From assembly GCA_017476305.1 (NCBI GenBank), contig JAFVAA010000505.1:1-14839 (forward strand): DNA of 14,839 nt, given 5' to 3'. The notes under the pieces were generated by a model, which worked only from the letters and a program-made list of their open reading frames with translations, ran no database searches and was not told the origin of the DNA. Both the position numbers and the translations under genes were made by a program. Source of the stretch: Lachnospiraceae bacterium. GTDB taxonomy: Bacteria; Bacillota; Clostridia; Lachnospirales; Lachnospiraceae. How positions within the stretch are numbered: position 1 is the first letter of the stretch; each line of letters starts with the position of its first letter. Shown here piece after piece: positions 7,859 through 14,789 of the stretch.

Positions 7859-7893
7859 TATTTAAAAAGGAAGATGACAAGTTGGTTGGGAAA

Positions 7894-8001
7894 ATGAAGG
7901 CTGGCCAATCAGGTGTCGCTCAAGGTGGCGTTCAAAGTGTCGCTCAAAAAAACTCAGGCAAATCTGAGCTATTTATGAAGAAAGTTTTAATTATAATTTG
8001 A
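7894..8001 (+). other. Short ORF carrying a GVAQ-type repeat, possible gene-end remnant
   Basis: This 35-codon frame starts at ATG 7894 but stays open back to about 7801, out of frame with the methylase end. Its content is MKAGQS, three four-residue repeats, then KNSGKSELFMKKVLIII and stop. Similar glycine/valine-rich repeat linkers occur near the C-terminus of AlbA-domain and Fic proteins of gut Firmicutes, so this may be the tail of a lost accessory gene. There is no ribosome site of quality before 7894. The rest of 7859-8013 holds a weak 5-bp stem near 7954-7969 and the pglZ ribosome site. Confidence 0.3.
7912..7947 (+). repeat. Three tandem 12-bp repeats
   Basis: Units are GGTGTCGCTCAA (7912-7923), GGTGGCGTTCAA (7924-7935) and AGTGTCGCTCAA (7936-7947). 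They are in frame with the 7894 ORF and encode GVAQ, GGVQ and SVAQ. The units differ mostly at codon positions that preserve a small-hydrophobic-Q pattern, suggesting they once lay in a protein-coding linker. Confidence 0.7.
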
Positions 8002-8013
8002 GAGGGTTAAGAT

Positions 8014-8358
8014 ATGGATTTACAAGAAATTGCGGAAAAGATAAATCTCCTGCTCTCAGGAGAATCCGGCTCATCATTTTTTGATGGCAGAAAGATTGTC
8101 TTCTGGTACGACGAAGATGCGGAATATATGGATGAAATTGACAGCATTGCACTTGCAGAGGATTATAAAATCTGGAGGGTGACAGAGAATAATTGGTTTG
8201 AGACAAAACTCCAGATAGAAGTTCGTGATAAGGAAACGAGCTATCTTTTGTATGGGTGTACTAACAAATCTTTGGTAATTTTTTCTGTGATCCACTCGAA
8301 AGCAGACCACAGAGATGGCGTTATTGAACAGTTTTGGGATAGCAGTATTGCTGCATGA
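8014..8358 (+). pseudogene. pglZ: 5' fragment of BREX alkaline-phosphatase-like gene pglZ, cut by an IS
   Basis: Residues 1-79 carry the start of the PglZ N-terminus: MDLQEIAEKINLLL, then RKIVFWYDEDAEYMDEI, KIWRVTENNWFETKLQIEV and SYLLY. This matches my recollection of type 1 BREX PglZ, a phosphatase-fold protein of about 850 residues. After codon 79 (8250) the frame enters the inverted repeat of the ISLre2-type element at 8252, and the last 35 codons to the stop at 8358 are IS sequence. The remaining 90 percent of pglZ is not in the window. A good ribosome site (GAGAGGG) precedes the ATG. Together with the brxC scrap upstream it shows that a BREX locus once stood here. Confidence 0.82.
8252..8277 (+). 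repeat. Left terminal inverted repeat of the ISLre2-type element
   Basis: This 26-bp sequence is inverted at 9855-9880 with two mismatches (positions 14 and 19 of the repeat). It interrupts pglZ after codon 79. Confidence 0.85.
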
Positions 8359-9783
8359 GTGCCTCTACTTCATCCCATTTGTTGGATTCATATTTTGCCT
8401 TCAAGGAAAGCATTCCTTGTCCGCTTGATAGTTTCCAGCGCATGCCCTGCAGTTTCATCCTGTTTTGCATAAGGCGTATGTTTCCACTTTCAATTGCTCC
8501 GCTTCCAACAAAGTAGCCCTTTCTTTTGTATGATGGATAATCCATACAGTCTTTGTGGTTTTCGACATACCTATAGAAGTTAAGCACTCCTGGTGGAAAT
8601 TTTTCGTCCTTGTAAGGCTCAAGTGTTTTTAAAAGTTCGGATACTTTGCCCTCATCAATCAGACTACAGAGTTGATCTGCAAATGCTTTTTTCTGTACCT
8701 TACCACGCTTTACTACCTGCGCAAATTTACCGGCGTTTTCTTTTGCGTGGTAGGGATCAAGGATGTGTGTAGCCTTTGGGAGAAGCTCCTTAACAAGGTC
8801 ACGTATCCAGAGAGCACCATCACTGATTACTACAAGCTCATTACAGAAATCGCATTCGTTTCGTTTTGCAAGAGCGTAAAAGTGATACTTGAAATCATCG
8901 GCTGATCCAATATATCCGATGAAATCCCTGCTCATTATCCGATGACCGGAAACATTTCCGTCTTCGTCATTGAAGTAGTGAACATTGGATGAGTTAAATG
9001 CTATTGCGTGCTTGCTTTCCATCCAGCCATCGCCATCCTTCTTGTCACGTACATGAACCATGGCACCATCCAATTCAAGGTAAAGTATGTCGTTTTTTCT
9101 GCGTCTACGCAAACGACCATCAACCTTTTGGAGGGAAAGTGTTTCGGCCTCTTTGGCTTCCTGAAGCTGCGACTCGTAAACCAATGCCCCAATAAAGTCA
9201 GTAACTTTTTCAACCTGAACGGAACTCATTTCAACATGGAACTTTTCGTTAATGTTTGTTTTTGCATCGGCATATGACCTTGCGCGTACTGCTTCTTTTG
9301 CTATAGCACACATCATTTGGCAGGTTATTTTGAATGGAAGAAGATCAACACCTAGCGCACAATCTAAGGGAAAGATACTTTTCCGATTCTCTGTTTCCCA
9401 AAGAATTCCGGCACTATTCTTGTCAGCAGGAATAAGGGAAGTCCTGGAATACTGAATCTCTCCGAAGGTGCCTGTGAGTTTTCTTGTGAAGTTGCCATTA
9501 TTTTTTAGCACCACCACTTTCGTCAGGTATTCGCTTTTTTTGACGATATTAGTTCGCTTTCGTTCACAGAATTGATGGAACCAGAAATCATATTTACAAA
9601 TATACTTCTGGTCTCGGTGTCTAATTTTGACCACATGGTTTCAACCTGATTTATAGTAGGAACACCGCCATTTTCGGTTGATGCTTGTGCAAATGCTTTA
9701 GAGTAATTTCTGATTGCCTCAACCAGTTCATACTCTGCCGTTGAGATTGCATTATCGAGTTTTTCATTATTCGTAGTATCCAT
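8321..9783 (-). CDS. ISLre2-family (UPF0236) transposase, one frameshift
   Basis: The gene reads from ATG 9781-9783 (MDTTNNEKLDNAI) to the stop at 8321 and totals about 487 residues when joined. The first 83 residues lie in one frame (ending ESELISSKK). The rest (SEYLTKVVVLKNNG onward) lies in the -1 frame. The junction is a run of seven A's (minus-strand TCAAAAAAAGC near 9535-9542). Family hallmarks include LTGTFGEIQYSRT, DGRLRRRRKNDILYLELDG, ELVVISDGALWIRDLV and GYFVGSGAIESGN; the conserved D, D and E in these are probable catalytic residues. One missing A explains the break; ribosomal slippage on A_AAA_AAA would also give the full protein. Members of this family are normally single-frame, so a lesion is preferred. 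Confidence 0.88.
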
Positions 9784-9818
9784 AAATTAACCATTCCTTC
9801 CTACAGGAATGCCTCCTT

Positions 9819-10193
9819 ATGGATAATTATACAACACTAAAATACCTGTGTAAATACCAAATATTTATTAGTACACCCATTTTTTATGTAAATAAACAGG
9901 GATGGTTTACTACTGATTTTGAGCGAAAAGTATTGGCTGATATTGAAAAAGCTGATATAATAAATGAGAGTACATTTAACAGTCCTATTTATGGTGCATT
10001 ACCTATGGATAGACTGAGTACCGGTACTAAATCTGTTATTATTGCAAATAGGTTTCCAGATAAAATTGTAAATGCTACACAGTGTGGGAATAATTGTGCA
10101 AAATGGTTTTTGGAAATGTCAAGAGATAAAGATGTAACGATACAATTAGATCATTTGATGGATTTTGGTAAGGAAAACTTTGAGATATTATAA
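9819..10193 (+). CDS. DUF4869 protein, N-terminus replaced by IS sequence
   Basis: The annotated frame is 124 residues. The first 20 or so (MDNYTTLKYLCKYQIFIST) are read from the IS end. Native sequence begins at about 9881 with FYVNKQGWFTTDFERKVLADIE. The body has the DUF4869 signature: ESTFNSPIYGALP, RLSTGTKSV, RFPDKIVNATQCGNNCAKW and DHLMDFG. DUF4869 has no known function. A paralogue at 11404 shares LADI, LSTG-x-K, FPD and CGNN. Roughly 20-25 native residues were lost, so activity is doubtful, though the reading frame is open and could be made from an IS-internal start. The stop overlaps the next ATG (TAATG), so it was the first surviving gene of an operon. Confidence 0.72.
   Translation: MDNYTTLKYLCKYQIFISTPIFYVNKQGWFTTDFERKVLADIEKADIINESTFNSPIYGALPMDRLSTGTKSVIIANRFPDKIVNATQCGNNCAKWFLEMSRDKDVTIQLDHLMDFGKENFEIL
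9855..9880 (-). repeat. Right terminal inverted repeat of the ISLre2-type element
   Basis: It is the inverted partner of 8252-8277, with 24 of 26 positions matching. It marks the point where the DUF4869 gene on the right loses its own N-terminal codons. Confidence 0.85.
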
Positions 10194-10294
10194 TGAATAC
10201 AGGCGATACTGTGCATGATGCAGCAGAGTTTAGAAGAATCGGAAGGAAATTACTTATAGAGATTTATCCGTTTGTACCCGAGGATGAATTATAA
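10193..10294 (+). CDS. Very small ORF (33 aa) coupled to the DUF4869 gene
   Basis: The ATG at 10193 overlaps the DUF4869 stop (TAATG). The product starts MNTGDTVHDAAEFRRIGRKL and ends LIEIYPFVPEDEL. It is 33 residues with no recognised domain. The stop-start overlap, and a stop just before the ribosome site of the next gene, argue for a real translated unit. It could also be the remnant of a longer partner protein. Function unknown. Confidence 0.5.
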   Translation: MNTGDTVHDAAEFRRIGRKLLIEIYPFVPEDEL

Positions 10295-10312
10295 GTGAAA
10301 GGTGGTTGCTTA

Positions 10313-10788
10313 ATGAAGGGAAAACACAGAATTAGTATCGGCGATGTATATACGAAATTTGATTTTGAAAGAGAGGTAAATAGAATGGGAAGTATAGATG
10401 AGATTATTAGTGAAGCCAGAACTGCCTGCATAAATGATACCACCAAAAAGGATAGAGTAATCAATAAGTTAGATACTTGTGGTATTGATGAAGTATGGAC
10501 TAATGTACCTGATTTTTTTTTGACAAGGTAGATTATGAAGAAGGAGATAGTGCATATGTGATGCAATTTGACAAGCCATTGAATAAATCTGATGTTTTGG
10601 AGTGTTGCTTGGTTATTCAAAGCATTTTAGATTATCGATATAATTTAGTATTCGATGATGAAGATAGCATTCCTGAATTCAAATTAAAAGCTCACCCTGT
10701 TGTTACTCGTGAAGTTGCTGAAAGATTAGGATTGCCTAAAAGAGGGTATCACAAGGTATATGAGAGAGGGGTTGGCTATCTTGGGTAA
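10313..10788 (+). CDS. Unrecognised protein, split by a frameshift in a T-run
   Basis: Two frames join into one protein of about 158 residues. The first part runs from ATG 10313 (MKGKHRISIGDVYTKFDFE) to a stop at 10531. The second continues as FDKVDYEEGDSAYVMQFDKP to the stop at 10788. The junction is a run of nine T's at 10513-10521; ten would keep the frame. The ATG at 10313 is preferred to a GTG at 10295 because AAAGGTGG lies between them. The protein is soluble, acidic in its second half, and contains TREVAERLGLPKRGYHKVYE near its end, which resembles a short helix-turn-helix but is not convincing. I do not recognise the family. It lies between DUF4869 and a HEPN-like gene and is probably the partner of one of them. 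Confidence 0.55.
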
Positions 10789-11284
10789 TAAAGAAACCGA
10801 TTATGAAAGAGCCTGCAAAATGGACAGGCTCATAAATACTGTTTTTGATAGTTATGCTTATAGCCCAAATCTAAGTGATGCAATTTTGTTGATAATATGG
10901 TCATATGAATTTGCAGTTCTTGTAACGAGTCTGTTTTCTCATAATAAAGCAAAGTTATCCAATATTATTAAGATACTTGCAAATGACCAGTATAGTAACT
11001 TGGCATTATTCGCAAGGCAGTTGCATTCAAATAGAAATGATTTTACTCATCTACCATTTAGGTTGCTATCGCATGAAGATATAGATTCAAATTCTTCAGA
11101 AGAAATGATTATCCATGCAAAAAATATTAAAGTGTGCACTGATACAATTACTACTGATTGCGAAGTGGATGATGGAACAAAATTTAGTATGGTATTCGGA
11201 AATCCTGGCCTGAAGATACTTGAGTGTATAACAGAAGTGGAAGAAATATATCAGACGGGGTATTGTGTAGATTTTCCATGCTAG
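10760..11284 (+). CDS. Helical protein with a HEPN-like Rx4H motif
   Basis: This 174-residue protein has a strongly helical middle (residues 38-85, SDAILLIIWSYEFAVLVTSL). After it comes RNDFTH at residues 92-97, which fits the R-N-x3-H active-site motif of HEPN ribonucleases (Rx4-6H following a helix). HEPN proteins are common toxins and defence effectors that cut RNA; placing this one among them is inference from the motif and helical context, not a family match. ATG 10760 overlaps the preceding ORF by 29 bases. A TTG at 10781 with GAGAGGGG upstream gives an 8-base overlap and is an equally good start. A fusion to the preceding gene through a frameshift cannot be excluded. Confidence 0.6.
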   Translation: MREGLAILGNKETDYERACKMDRLINTVFDSYAYSPNLSDAILLIIWSYEFAVLVTSLFSHNKAKLSNIIKILANDQYSNLALFARQLHSNRNDFTHLPFRLLSHEDIDSNSSEEMIIHAKNIKVCTDTITTDCEVDDGTKFSMVFGNPGLKILECITEVEEIYQTGYCVDFPC

Positions 11285-11403
11285 GGGTGTATAGTGATAC
11301 CCTCCCGGAGGAAATAGATATCAACTGGGGGTGATTTGAAATGTTGATTAGTGGTGCTATTACGGATCTTGATTCTGATACAGCACATTGTAGGAGGTTA
11401 ACG

Positions 11404-11883
11404 ATGAGTTTGAATATATATTTTGATAAAAATGAGGTTCCAAACAGTATGAAAATTATTATGGAAAATGACAATTTTTTCATTGGACATACATTGCTTA
11501 GACAAGATAGGAAGACAGAAGAGATTCTGGCAGATATTGATCATGCAAAGTATTGCTCAAAAGAATCATTTTACCCAGAAAATTCCGAAACCCCTTTAAC
11601 CACTGATTGCCTTAGTACGGGGTGCAAGACATTATTAAATATTAAAGAATTTCCTGACTTATGCTTCAGTACAGGTGAGTGCGGAAATAATGCCTTAGAA
11701 GAGATGTTACATTTAGATCATGGATGTGTATTATGCGATCATCTAGCAGTTGTACTTTGGTTGGACAGATTTATAAATGATGATTCATGTAATGCGGTAA
11801 TAAAAGGAAAAAAGTTTTGTTCTATTAAAAAATTGCTAAATTTCGTAGAGGAGGCTAATTATGGTAGCAAAATATTGTGGTGA
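11404..11883 (+). CDS. Second DUF4869 paralogue
   Basis: This 159-residue protein begins MSLNIYFDKNEVPNSM. The shared DUF4869 pattern follows: EEILADIDHAKY, CLSTGCKTLLN, EFPDLCFSTGECGNNALE. The C-terminal region (LAVVLWLDRFINDD onward) is longer than in the first paralogue. An ATG at 11341 would add 21 residues. ATG 11404 is preferred for its perfect AGGAGG (11391-11396) and because family members begin at the first strand. The 3' end overlaps the following ATPase gene by 23 bases, so the two are translated together. Function unknown. Two divergent copies of the same family in 2 kb suggest that each has its own partner, or that the copies form a heteromer. Confidence 0.7.
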   Translation: MSLNIYFDKNEVPNSMKIIMENDNFFIGHTLLRQDRKTEEILADIDHAKYCSKESFYPENSETPLTTDCLSTGCKTLLNIKEFPDLCFSTGECGNNALEEMLHLDHGCVLCDHLAVVLWLDRFINDDSCNAVIKGKKFCSIKKLLNFVEEANYGSKILW

Positions 11884-12256
11884 TATAAAAGGAAAAAGGT
11901 TGTGTTATGATTTCCAGCCTGGTTTGAATGTGATTACTGGAAATTCTGGAACAGGAAAAACTTATTTATATAAAATTATTCGTTCTATAAATATAGGCGA
12001 GACTGACTTTGCTATGATTGATTGGCAAAATTACACGCTACTTAGCTTAGAGGAAGTGTTAGACAGGTGTAATTTTATAATATTTGATAATGCAGAATTG
12101 TATATGACGGAGGAGTTACTAAAAAAGATTTTTCATAGTGCAGAAAATAAGGTAATAGTTCTAACTCTGCGCGGTCTTATGAAAACAAGAGATAGAAAAT
12201 TTAAAGAGTTTTTGGTTAAAAGAGATGGTAAGGAGTTGGTGGTTATTGCAAAATAA
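11861..12256 (+). CDS. Mini P-loop ATPase
   Basis: This 131-residue protein has a clear Walker A GNSGTGKT (residues 27-34) preceded by the strand GLNVIT. Its Walker B is FIIFDNAEL (72-80), with a glutamate three residues after the aspartate, then a strand VIVLTLRG. No ABC signature motif or helical lid is visible, and it is much shorter than usual AAA or ABC ATPases, so it may act as a small switch or need a partner chain. Start supported by GAGGAGG six bases upstream. The first 23 bases overlap the DUF4869 gene, and the stop overlaps the next ATG (TAATG at 12254-12258), so it belongs to the same translational chain. Precise family unknown. Confidence 0.75.
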   Translation: MVAKYCGDIKGKRLCYDFQPGLNVITGNSGTGKTYLYKIIRSINIGETDFAMIDWQNYTLLSLEEVLDRCNFIIFDNAELYMTEELLKKIFHSAENKVIVLTLRGLMKTRDRKFKEFLVKRDGKELVVIAK

Positions 12257-13433
12257 TGTGTATTAAGTATTTGAGGACAATGAAGAAGTAGCAATTAGTA
12301 AATGCCTAAAAGGATATCTTGGTGATTTTGTAAAATTTTCAGGAGGCAATAGTGCCTTTGCCTTAAAAATAAAAAATATAAAAGACAAAAATCAAAATGC
12401 TATCATATTTGGTTTTTTCGATGTACCGATTAACAATAAGAATGCTATCAAGAAATACAAGGAAACGTGCAATCAAATTTTAGAGAGCGGTTTTAGGGAT
12501 ATATGGATTTTTCCGATAGTTTGTATAGAATTTATTGTACTGTTGGCAATAAAACAATTTTATACTGTGAATGATAGCATTATAGACCCTTTGATATTTA
12601 CTGGTGACTTTGCTTACCCAAAAGAGTTTGCTCAGTTTCATTCTATTGAGAAGTTTTATAAGAAGGTATTGAAAGACTGTGGCAACGAATTTGAAAATAC
12701 TAAGGTTGAAGGCTCTGGACAAGATCTTCACAATGGCGGCGGGGTCTTCTGGGACGGCCAAACTGGGACGGATGCTGAAATTACCAAAAGAGCTGTAGCA
12801 GCATTAAAGAAAATTAAAATCACTAATGTGGATTTTCAAAAGGAAGTAAAGATACGCCTGCAGTACTATGAGCCACAGATTCCGGCGAAGCAGGTAATCT
12901 ACCATTTTGATGAGAAGCTTAATGTAATTGGTGGTCCTAGCCCCGGCGGGACACCTACTTTCGGAGATTCCAAGTGTGGAGGCGAAGTAGGTAATGATGG
13001 GACGATGGTCTCTTTTCCAAGTCAAAAAGCAGAAGATGGTTACTTCGGGCCTTTTTATTACACGGCGTGCGGTGATGTTGCTGGATACCTTGGTGCTACC
13101 GAAGATTGCGTGAAAGGCAATACACTAAATGGCGTTTTAAAAGGAGCCGAACAAACCAAATCAAAGAAGTTAGAGCCGGGTGGTTTAATTAATATTGTTT
13201 ATTATATAAAAAAGCTGATTGATCCATCCTATAGCTTTTTGGTTACGTTTTACCACTACAAACCAGTTGGGGCTACAGGGTATTATTTTCATCATGCCAG
13301 TACTATACAGAAAGTAGACACGACACCTTACCCTGAAAAGGATTTTCCGGTATACTTAGGTGACACTGTGGAAGGCTCTATCTCCTCAGGGGGAGTTACA
13401 TACAAGTTTGCTAGTATAACGTTTTGCAATTGA
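12256..13433 (+). CDS. Unrecognised long gene, 5' frameshift and IS-derived stop
   Basis: The ATG at 12256 overlaps the ATPase stop but reads only 11 codons in its own frame. One base added near 12265 joins it to a frame open from 12267 to 13433, giving about 393 residues. The N-terminal part has strand-like NAIIFGFFDVPI and RDIWIFPIVCIEFIVLLAIK, reminiscent of a TOPRIM-like or DUF4435-like fold but not assigned. From about 12715 base composition rises (locally above half GC) and the protein becomes glycine-rich (GGPSPGGTPTFG, FGPFYYTACGDVAGYLG), so the gene may be a chimera. The last codons and TGA (13431-13433) lie in the IS630 inverted repeat, so the C-terminus is cut. A TTG at 12543 is a weak alternative start. 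Confidence 0.5.
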
Positions 13434-13446
13434 CTATACATTTTTA
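13427..13446 (+). repeat. Left inverted repeat of the IS630 element
   Basis: CAATTGACTATACATTTTTA pairs with the inverted sequence at 14667-14686 with four mismatches. The stop codon of the upstream gene lies inside it. Confidence 0.65.
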
Positions 13447-14616
13447 CGATACCAAAGTTTGTACCTTGACATTTTCATCAGCGTCAACATCTTCCAGGTT
13501 CCAGCTCCAATGGTATATTACCGGATCTGCGTTGATTTCATCGAAGTATTTGTAGATGCGCTCCTCTAATTCTTGCTTGGAATTAACTCTAATACCACGG
13601 AGCATCTGCTTGGTCATCTTACTGAAGAAACCCTCAACGAGATTCAACCACGAGGCATGTTTCGGTGTGAAAACGAATTCAAATCGTCCCGGTATGGTTT
13701 GCAGATATTCTACTACCTTTTGGGAACTATGCACCTTTAAATTGTCAAGGATTAAGCGTATTTTATCTCCCCCGGGATACTTGGCATCAAGCTTTTTTAG
13801 GAACTCAATGTAATCCTCACTGTTATGGGTATCGCTTACCATCGGTATGGCCTCTCCGGTTTGAAGGTCAATTCCTGCAAGGAGCGATAAAGTTCCTAAT
13901 CGTTTATATTCATAATCGCGCTGTATCGTTCCGTTTTGAGTATCCGGCAGCTTATCCTCAGAGGTGTTAGCTATTGCCTGAATTCCGGGCTTTTCATCGT
14001 ATGAAAGGATATGCGTTGCTTCGCCGTCTTCAAATGGAAGGAGTTTTCCGTCCTCATCAAACTGCATCGAAAGTTGCTTGTATACGACAAGAACGTTATG
14101 CATCTTATCTTCAAATTCAGGATCTCTGCGTTCACAATAGTACTGAATCCGAAACGGCTTGATATTTGCTTTATCAAGTATCCTAAATACGCTGGCTTCT
14201 GTGATAGTGGAAAGCCGCTCATAGCCGGCATCCTTTGCTGTCTTATTAATATGTTTAGTCAACGCACTTGTTGTCCACGTTTCAGCGGCGTACCCAAGAT
14301 CTTTGGGCTTCATACAGGCAATGCTTATTAGCCAGGTTTTTGCCTCACCGGTTATTTCCTCTTTACGGCCGCGTCCTTCGGATACGCTGAGCAGCGTCAT
14401 CAAGTCCTGCTCTGCAGTGCGGTTGCGGTACTTCTTAACCCATAATTCTACCGTGTGACGGTTGATACCAAGTTCCTCGGCGATAGCGACGCTTGACATA
14501 TTGTCAGCCTTTTTCAGAAGTATGTTGGCCCGCTGGCTGATACTTACCGGTGTCATGCCGGATTTTACAAGCTTCTCGAGCTCTGTTTTATCTTCGGGTT
14601 GCAATGTGAATTTCAT
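13444..14616 (-). CDS. IS630-family transposase
   Basis: This 390-residue transposase appears intact. The N-terminal helix-turn-helix region (SVAIAEELGINRHTVELWVK, about residues 56-75) binds the IS ends. The DDE core follows: first D in HILSYDEKPG, second D in IRLILDNLKVHSS, and the glutamate in SWLNLVEGFFSKM, in the spacing seen in IS630/Tc1-like enzymes, which cut and paste at TA. Start supported by AAGGAG on the minus strand nine bases before the ATG. It has no visible lesion, in contrast to the ISLre2 transposase, so this copy could be active. Confidence 0.92.
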   Translation of the reverse strand: MKFTLQPEDKTELEKLVKSGMTPVSISQRANILLKKADNMSSVAIAEELGINRHTVELWVKKYRNRTAEQDLMTLLSVSEGRGRKEEITGEAKTWLISIACMKPKDLGYAAETWTTSALTKHINKTAKDAGYERLSTITEASVFRILDKANIKPFRIQYYCERRDPEFEDKMHNVLVVYKQLSMQFDEDGKLLPFEDGEATHILSYDEKPGIQAIANTSEDKLPDTQNGTIQRDYEYKRLGTLSLLAGIDLQTGEAIPMVSDTHNSEDYIEFLKKLDAKYPGGDKIRLILDNLKVHSSQKVVEYLQTIPGRFEFVFTPKHASWLNLVEGFFSKMTKQMLRGIRVNSKQELEERIYKYFDEINADPVIYHWSWNLEDVDADENVKVQTLVS

Positions 14617-14666
14617 ATAGGTGGTCTCCTTTTTGATTATTGTACCTATATGATATCACAGTTAAT

Positions 14667-14686
14667 TGGAAATGTACAGTTAATTG
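14667..14686 (-). repeat. Right inverted repeat of the IS630 element
   Basis: It is the inverted partner of 13427-13446, followed directly by the dinucleotide TA. It is just upstream of the transposase on its coding strand, so it may also hold promoter elements. Confidence 0.65.
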
Positions 14687-14749
14687 TAATATATTGTACT
14701 AGTACATCATACTGTTTGTTCGATGACAGGAAATAAAGCTGCCTGCCAT

Positions 14750-14789
14750 AAAGCAAAGCCGGACAGAAAAGCTTGTCCGGCTTTGCTTT
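14750..14789 (+). terminator. Strong hairpin, probable intrinsic terminator
   Basis: A perfect 16-bp stem (14750-14765 pairing with 14774-14789, arm AAAGCAAAGCCGGACA) has an 8-base loop. The tract after the arm is not a clean T-run (TTTC then TACGG), and the arms themselves are A-rich/T-rich at the base, so it may work in both directions. A second smaller inverted repeat (TACGGAA at 14791-14797 with TTCCGTA at 14809-14815) follows directly. No gene is seen from 14687 to the window end. Confidence 0.65.

Larger units (their letters stand above)
8252..9880 (-). mobile_element. ISLre2-family insertion sequence (UPF0236 transposase)
   Basis: The element is 1629 bp and bounded by terminal inverted repeats at 8252-8277 and 9855-9880 that match at 24 of 26 positions (ATGGGTGTACTAA... 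at the left end). It holds one transposase gene on the minus strand. The flanks do not show a target-site duplication: TCTTTTGT before the left end and TTTTTATG after the right end do not match. They also belong to different genes (pglZ on the left, DUF4869 on the right). A deletion next to the element, or recombination between two copies, is therefore likely. Confidence 0.88.
13427..14686 (-). mobile_element. IS630-family insertion sequence
   Basis: The element is about 1260 bp with one minus-strand transposase. The ends at 13427-13446 and 14667-14686 are inverted copies matching at 16 of 20 positions. The right end carries GTTAATTG twice (14661-14668 and 14679-14686), perhaps a double transposase site. 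TA, the usual IS630 target, follows the right end directly at 14687-14688, but the left end is preceded by GC... bases with no TA. So either the left boundary is a few bases off or the left flank was rearranged. Confidence 0.75.

Noticed and set aside
7912..7947. 12-bp repeats as a CRISPR or iteron array
   Set aside because: There are only three units with no spacers, and they are in coding register. No initiator gene is nearby.
8672..9455. Plus-strand ORFs across the ISLre2 transposase
   Set aside because: They are shadows of the minus-strand transposase, with no ribosome sites and no protein-like conservation.
11285..11330. Hairpin near GGGGTGTATAGTGATACCC as a terminator
   Set aside because: The stem is short with a bulge and no T-run follows. 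The next gene has its own ribosome site and probably continues the same transcript.
13556..14331. Plus-strand ORFs across the IS630 transposase
   Set aside because: These are antisense shadows of a well-supported transposase gene.
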